Origin: CS4-C045 sp964347545
Lineage (GTDB): Bacteria; Planctomycetota; Planctomycetia; Pirellulales; UBA7805
Assembly: GCA_964347545.1 (NCBI GenBank)
Contig: CAYFZZ010000184.1
Coordinates: forward strand, 1-9,339
DNA length: 9,339 bases
Direction of reading: 5' to 3'
This document shows, piece after piece, positions 7,758 to 9,339 of this stretch (position 1 is the first letter of the stretch; every line of letters begins with the position of its first letter). Below the pieces are notes generated by a model. It saw only the letters and a list, made by a program, of their open reading frames with translations. It made no database searches and had not been told where the DNA came from. A program made the translations under genes and the position numbers.

Positions 7758-8195
7758 TTAACGAGCGGCGCGGCCCAACAGGTTGATGTGGGGGCCCTTT
7801 TGTTTGAGGCGACGTTTGCGGCGGCTATGGCGGCGCCACCAGATCGCTCCGCCGCCAGAAGCCAGACCGACAACCAGCAACACCCCCACCGCGGACAGGA
7901 TGGTTGACGTCCGGCTCTGCTCCTGGGGCCGGGAACCAGACGACGTCGCGGATGGCGAACGGGAAGTCATCAAGCGACGATAACCGGCTTCTCGTTCAAT
8001 CGAATTGGCAAACGCGCCGCCGAAATCGTTGGTGCTTGACCAGTACGGATCCTCCCCGGCAAAGCTGACGGCTAGCTGATCCGTGTCGGATAAAGATCCT
8101 TGGCCGACGACGGGTTGGGGGGAGAGGAGAAAGAGCAGCATCGGCAGGATGGCCGACGCGGGTAACCAAGGGGAACAAGAAGAGCGTACTACCAT
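7758..8195 (-). CDS. Hypothetical exported single-span membrane protein (145 residues)
   Basis: The family is not recognised. The ATG at 8195 is chosen over GTG at 8210 because GAGGGAA lies at ribosome-binding distance and is nearly the same as the sequence before the gene at 7325. Residues 1-32 form a signal peptide (ASAILPMLLFLLSPQPVVGQG). A ~65-residue serine-rich extracytoplasmic part follows (DPYWSSTNDFGGAFANSIE, then S/T/P/R-rich). Residues ~99-120 are a membrane helix (STILSAVGVLLVVGLASGGG AIWW), followed by a very basic tail (RRHSRRKRRLKQK), predicting a type I topology with a cytoplasmic C-terminus. It is not a clear PEP-CTERM or GlyGly-CTERM signal: the tail is too long and the motifs are absent. 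The stop is TAA. Confidence 0.7.
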   Translation of the reverse strand: MVVRSSCSPWLPASAILPMLLFLLSPQPVVGQGSLSDTDQLAVSFAGEDPYWSSTNDFGGAFANSIEREAGYRRLMTSRSPSATSSGSRPQEQSRTSTILSAVGVLLVVGLASGGGAIWWRRHSRRKRRLKQKGPHINLLGRAAR

Positions 8196-8305
8196 GAGCG
8201 TTTCCCTCACCCATTTGTTGTGGCCGCGACTTCGGGGGCCAGCCGCAGAGCGTGCGGTGCCTGGAGTTGGCGGTGGTGTGTGTAACCCTCATCACACGTC
8301 CCCCC

Positions 8306-8333
8306 AGGGTAACAGCTGGGGGCCGGATGTCAA
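8306..8333 (-). promoter_or_regulatory. Candidate promoter of the 145-residue membrane protein gene
   Basis: The minus strand has a perfect TTGACA (8333-8328), then 16 bases and TACCCT (8311-8306), which matches three of six -10 positions. It would give a leader of about 105 bases. A 7-bp-stem hairpin (8301-8322) overlaps the spacer and -10 box, so either the site is under operator control or the -35 match is chance. Confidence 0.35.
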
Positions 8334-8396
8334 CCACCCGCCCTCCCGGCAGCCCCGGCGGCCACCGGCCCGCGGGCCTACGGCGCGGGGCCTACG

Positions 8397-8486
8397 GGAC
8401 AGGCAATGCACGGGCCAGGGTCCAGGTTTTGTAAGGCGTGACGATACAGGGGGTTAGTAATTCTTCTCTGCTCTGGGACCCCACCC
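8397..8486 (+). repeat. Repeat element copy 1, right end lost or diverged
   Basis: It starts with the same 14 bases as copy 2 (GGACAGGCAATGCA, 8397-8410), then CGGGCCAG, a TTTTGTAAGGC block (8427-8437), CAGGGGGTTAG (8447-8457) and a C-rich segment near 8479-8490. It diverges after the CAGGGG block and has no recognisable right terminal repeat. Confidence 0.7.
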
Positions 8487-8641
8487 ACCCCGCCTTGCTT
8501 CTCCTGGTTTTTGGGTGCGGGTTTCGGTTTTGGGATCCGGGATGCCCGCCTCTTTCAACCGCCAGCCGCATAGGGTTGCTGAGCGGTCCGGCCGGTTTAC
8601 CCCACGGTGGCCACCGGCGGGCTTGCCCCGCCAGAGCCATC

Positions 8642-8753
8642 GGCAAATCCCGGGACAAATCCCGGGACAGGACAAATCTCGGGACAGGACAAATCCCGGG
8701 ACAGGCAATGCACGGGACAAATCCTGGGACAAATCCTGGCAAATCCTGGGACA
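8642..8753 (+). repeat. Degenerate short tandem array built on GGGACAAATCCY
   Basis: CAAATCYYGG occurs seven times (starts 8644, 8656, 8673, 8690, 8718, 8730, 8740), with GGGACA at 8652, 8664, 8681, 8698, 8714, 8726 and 8748. Full units are 12 bp and nearly palindromic (GGGA/TCCC arms). Spacing varies (12, 17, 17, 28, 12, 10) because GGGACA hexamers or a GGCAATGCAC decamer (8704-8713) are inserted between units. There are no long spacers, so it is not a CRISPR array. Confidence 0.9.
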
Positions 8754-8858
8754 GGCAATGCACGGGCCAGCGGTCCAGCTTTTTGTAAGGCCCACTGCTG
8801 CAGGGGTTTAGCCACTCTCCGCTGCGCAGCGCCCCCCCCGGCTCTGCATTGCGTGTCC
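8749..8858 (+). repeat. Repeat element copy 2 with 14-bp terminal inverted repeats
   Basis: The left end GGACAGGCAATGCA (8749-8762) and right end TGCATTGCGTGTCC (8845-8858) are inverted repeats, 13 of 14 matching. Inside, in order: CGGGCCAG, CCAGCTTTTTGTAAGGC (8775-8791), a variable stretch, CAGGGGTTTAGCCACTCTCC (8801-8820), a self-complementary CGCTGCGCAGCG (8820-8831), a C-run and GGCTC. The 110-bp unit could be a miniature transposable element or a dispersed structured-RNA repeat. No transposase is visible. Confidence 0.75.
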
Positions 8859-8883
8859 TGTTACCTTGCGTGTCCTGTTACCT
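8844..8883 (+). repeat. Tandem 17-bp repeat attached to the right end of copy 2
   Basis: TGCGTGTCCTGTTACCT occurs at 8850-8866 and again directly at 8867-8883. With the preceding CTGCAT it makes the same 26-bp unit (8844-8869) found after copy 3. It overlaps the right terminal repeat of copy 2. Confidence 0.85.
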
Positions 8884-8887
8884 TGAC

Positions 8888-8993
8888 GGCAATGCACGGG
8901 CCAGCTTCCAGCTTTTTGTAAGGCCATCGGTTACAGGGGTTTAGCCACTCTCCTCTACGGCTCAGCGACCCCCCGGCCCTGCATTGCGTGTCC
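8888..8993 (+). repeat. Repeat element copy 3
   Basis: It shares GGCAATGCACGGGCCAG (8888-8904), CCAGCTTTTTGTAAGGC (8908-8924), CAGGGGTTTAGCCACTCTCC (8934-8953) and the right end TGCATTGCGTGTCC (8980-8993) with copy 2. The left end has only partial GGACA. GCAATGCA-c-GGGCC pairs with GGCCCTGCATTGC with one bulged C. At the same pair copy 2 has GGCTC, which still pairs through a G-U, so the outer stem is kept while sequence drifts. The 8-10 bases after GTAAGGC and the segment after the TCTCC block vary between copies. Confidence 0.75.
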
Positions 8994-9042
8994 TGTTACC
9001 TTGCCTGCATTGCGTGTCCTGTTACCTTGCTTGTTACCTTGC
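8979..9042 (+). repeat. Two perfect 26-bp tandem repeats plus a partial unit
   Basis: The unit beginning CTGCATTGCGTGTCC and ending TGTTACCTTGC is present at 8979-9004 and exactly again at 9005-9030, followed by a truncated TTGTTACCTTGC (9031-9042). Each full unit carries one right-terminal-repeat sequence of the ~110-bp element. Confidence 0.92.
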
Positions 9043-9060
9043 CCAAGGTGTCCAAGGTGT
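9043..9060 (+). repeat. Perfect 9-bp tandem duplication
   Basis: CCAAGGTGT is repeated directly at 9043-9051 and 9052-9060, immediately after the 26-bp repeats. AAGGTGT recurs at 9069-9075. Confidence 0.85.
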
Positions 9061-9092
9061 TCGGAAAAAAAGGTGTCGGCAGCCGAGCGCAT

Positions 9093-9125
9093 AAAAAAAC
9101 CGGCGCTGGCAGAACCCAGCGCCGG
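9093..9125 (-). terminator. Intrinsic terminator of the HMA-domain gene
   Basis: On the minus strand a perfect 10-bp GC-rich stem (CCGGCGCTGG / CCAGCGCCGG, 9116-9125 with 9100-9109) with a 6-base loop is followed by seven T (9099-9093). It lies 31 bases past the TAA of the HMA gene and has the textbook form of a rho-independent terminator. Its presence shows that transcription is meant to run past both TGA codons to here. Confidence 0.95.
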
Positions 9126-9156
9126 TGCAGAAGAACAAATTGCTGATTCCAGCAGG

Positions 9157-9339
9157 TTACTGGACAACGGCTACCCAACCGCCAGCCTCTTTCAACTTGG
9201 CGATGGCAGTTTCCGTCTTAAACGTCGACGGATCGACTGAGCAAGTCGCTGTGGCAGTACCTGCATCCCAATTAACGGCAGTTACACCCGGTAACTGTTC
9301 AAGATTCCTTTGAATCAAGGAACCTCAGCCAAACTTTCA
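9157..9339 (-). CDS. Heavy-metal-associated (HMA) domain protein, C-terminal part, with two in-frame TGA codons: probable selenoprotein
   Basis: The gene runs off the window end; 60 codons and a TAA (9159-9157) are visible. Read through TGA as U, it begins U-K-F-G-U-G-S-L-I-Q-R-N-L-E-Q-LPGV, then VTAVNWDAGTATATCSVDP (strands 2-3), FKTETAIAKLKEAGG (helix 2) and WVAVVQ (strand 4): the second part of a beta-alpha-beta-beta-alpha-beta HMA fold. In HMA domains the second metal-binding Cys precedes LPGV by ten residues; here that position is TGA 9327-9325. The other TGA (9339-9337) fits the first Cys of the CxxGC variant. HMA domains bind Cu, Zn, Hg or similar soft metals, in chaperones and ATPases. 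A stem-loop follows the second TGA and an intrinsic terminator follows the TAA. Alternatives are a decayed gene or UGA read as Trp; both fit the cysteine placement less well. Confidence 0.72.
9303..9324 (-). promoter_or_regulatory. Candidate bacterial SECIS stem-loop
   Basis: Directly after the second TGA, GGTTCCTT (9324-9317) pairs with AAGGAATC (9310-9303), eight pairs including one G-U, around loop GATTCA (9316-9311). Bacterial SECIS elements are stem-loops in the coding sequence just 3' of UGA, usually with a G in the first loop bases and the loop some 16-37 nt from the UGA. The loop starts with G and is 20 nt from the first TGA, but only 8 nt from the second. An alternative fold, GATTC/GAATC with an AAAG tetraloop extended by GTTC/GAAC (9323-9320 with 9300-9297), puts the loop 25 and 13 nt away. 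Confidence 0.45.

Larger units (their letters stand above)
8196..9156. other. Gene-free region containing a repeat island
   Basis: No credible gene lies in these ~960 bases. From 8196 to 8396 it holds the leader and promoter of the minus-strand gene and a GC-rich stretch with GGGCCTACGG twice. From 8397 to 9060 it is dominated by repeats listed separately. Between the first element copy and the array, 8487-8641 has a 12-base perfect palindrome CGGTGGCCACCG (8605-8616) abutting a GGCGGG/CCCGCC hairpin (8616-8632). Frames reading through it translate repeats into cysteine/proline/arginine-rich peptides. Confidence 0.8.

Noticed and set aside
8454..8600. Minus-strand fragment containing RLKEAG, like the KLKEAG of the HMA gene
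   Set aside because: Only shared 10-11 base pieces (ACCGCCAGCC, CCTCTTTCAAC) in swapped order; too short to claim a decayed HMA copy.
8392..8921. Several open frames across the repeat island on both strands
   Set aside because: They translate the short repeats into cysteine/proline/arginine- or GTN-rich periodic peptides and have no start context.
8397..8993. Integron attC sites
   Set aside because: The GTT-containing blocks do not fit the attC core consensus, and no integrase or cassette genes flank the copies.
8642..9030. CRISPR array
   Set aside because: Units are 10-26 bp, spacing is short and irregular, there are no 30-40 bp unique spacers, and no cas genes are present.
9125..9313. 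62-residue plus-strand open frame at the right end
   Set aside because: It is antisense to the HMA frame, which has fold, stop and terminator support.
9325..9339. UGA read as tryptophan (alternative genetic code), or frameshift to the ESLAEVP frame
   Set aside because: Other genes use TGG for Trp, and Trp would replace both metal ligands. The HMA alignment keeps the correct spacing in frame through the TGA, so no frameshift is needed.

Overview
The window is GC-rich, with long GC-biased genes and a Gram-negative envelope repertoire: an RND efflux pump, a TonB-dependent outer-membrane receptor and a TonB-type energy transducer. The secreted toroid-fold (prenyltransferase/squalene-oxidase repeat) protein, the promoters with a TACAAT -10 element and the small lineage-specific hypothetical proteins point to a planctomycete, perhaps Pirellulaceae. 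This is inference from gene style; there is no rRNA or marker gene to confirm it.

Layout: (1) 1-1725, plus strand, the C-terminal half of an AcrB-type RND permease cut by the window start. (2) 1726-2025, a gap between convergent genes. (3) 6529 down to 2026, minus strand, three co-directional genes: a secreted toroid-fold protein (6529-5381), a TonB-family energy transducer (5330-4491, only 50 bases after the first) and a TonB-dependent receptor (4218-2026, after a 272-base gap holding a strong hairpin). They look like one outer-membrane uptake unit whose substrate is not visible. (4) 6530-7324, a divergent intergenic region with a promoter for each side, a 14-bp-stem hairpin in the minus-strand leader and a terminator-like 12-bp-stem hairpin. 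(5) Two small convergent hypothetical genes, 7325-7615 (+) and 7758-8195 (-). (6) 8196-9156, about 960 bases without a credible gene. About 650 of these form a repeat island: three copies of a ~100-110 bp element with 14-bp inverted ends, an array of a 12-bp near-palindrome, and tandem 26-bp and 9-bp repeats. (7) 9339 down to 9157, minus strand, the end of a heavy-metal-associated (HMA) domain gene followed by a classic intrinsic terminator.

The most notable signal is in that last gene. The HMA reading frame is intact and ends at a proper TAA, but it contains two in-frame TGA codons (9337-9339 and 9325-9327) placed exactly where the two metal-binding cysteines of a CxxxC-type HMA domain belong (U-K-F-G-U-G, then a helix and LPGV). 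A stem-loop starts directly after the second TGA. Its apical loop begins with G, 20 nt after the first TGA. This is best explained as a selenoprotein with a di-selenocysteine metal- or redox-active site. The repeat island beside it is the second most interesting feature.
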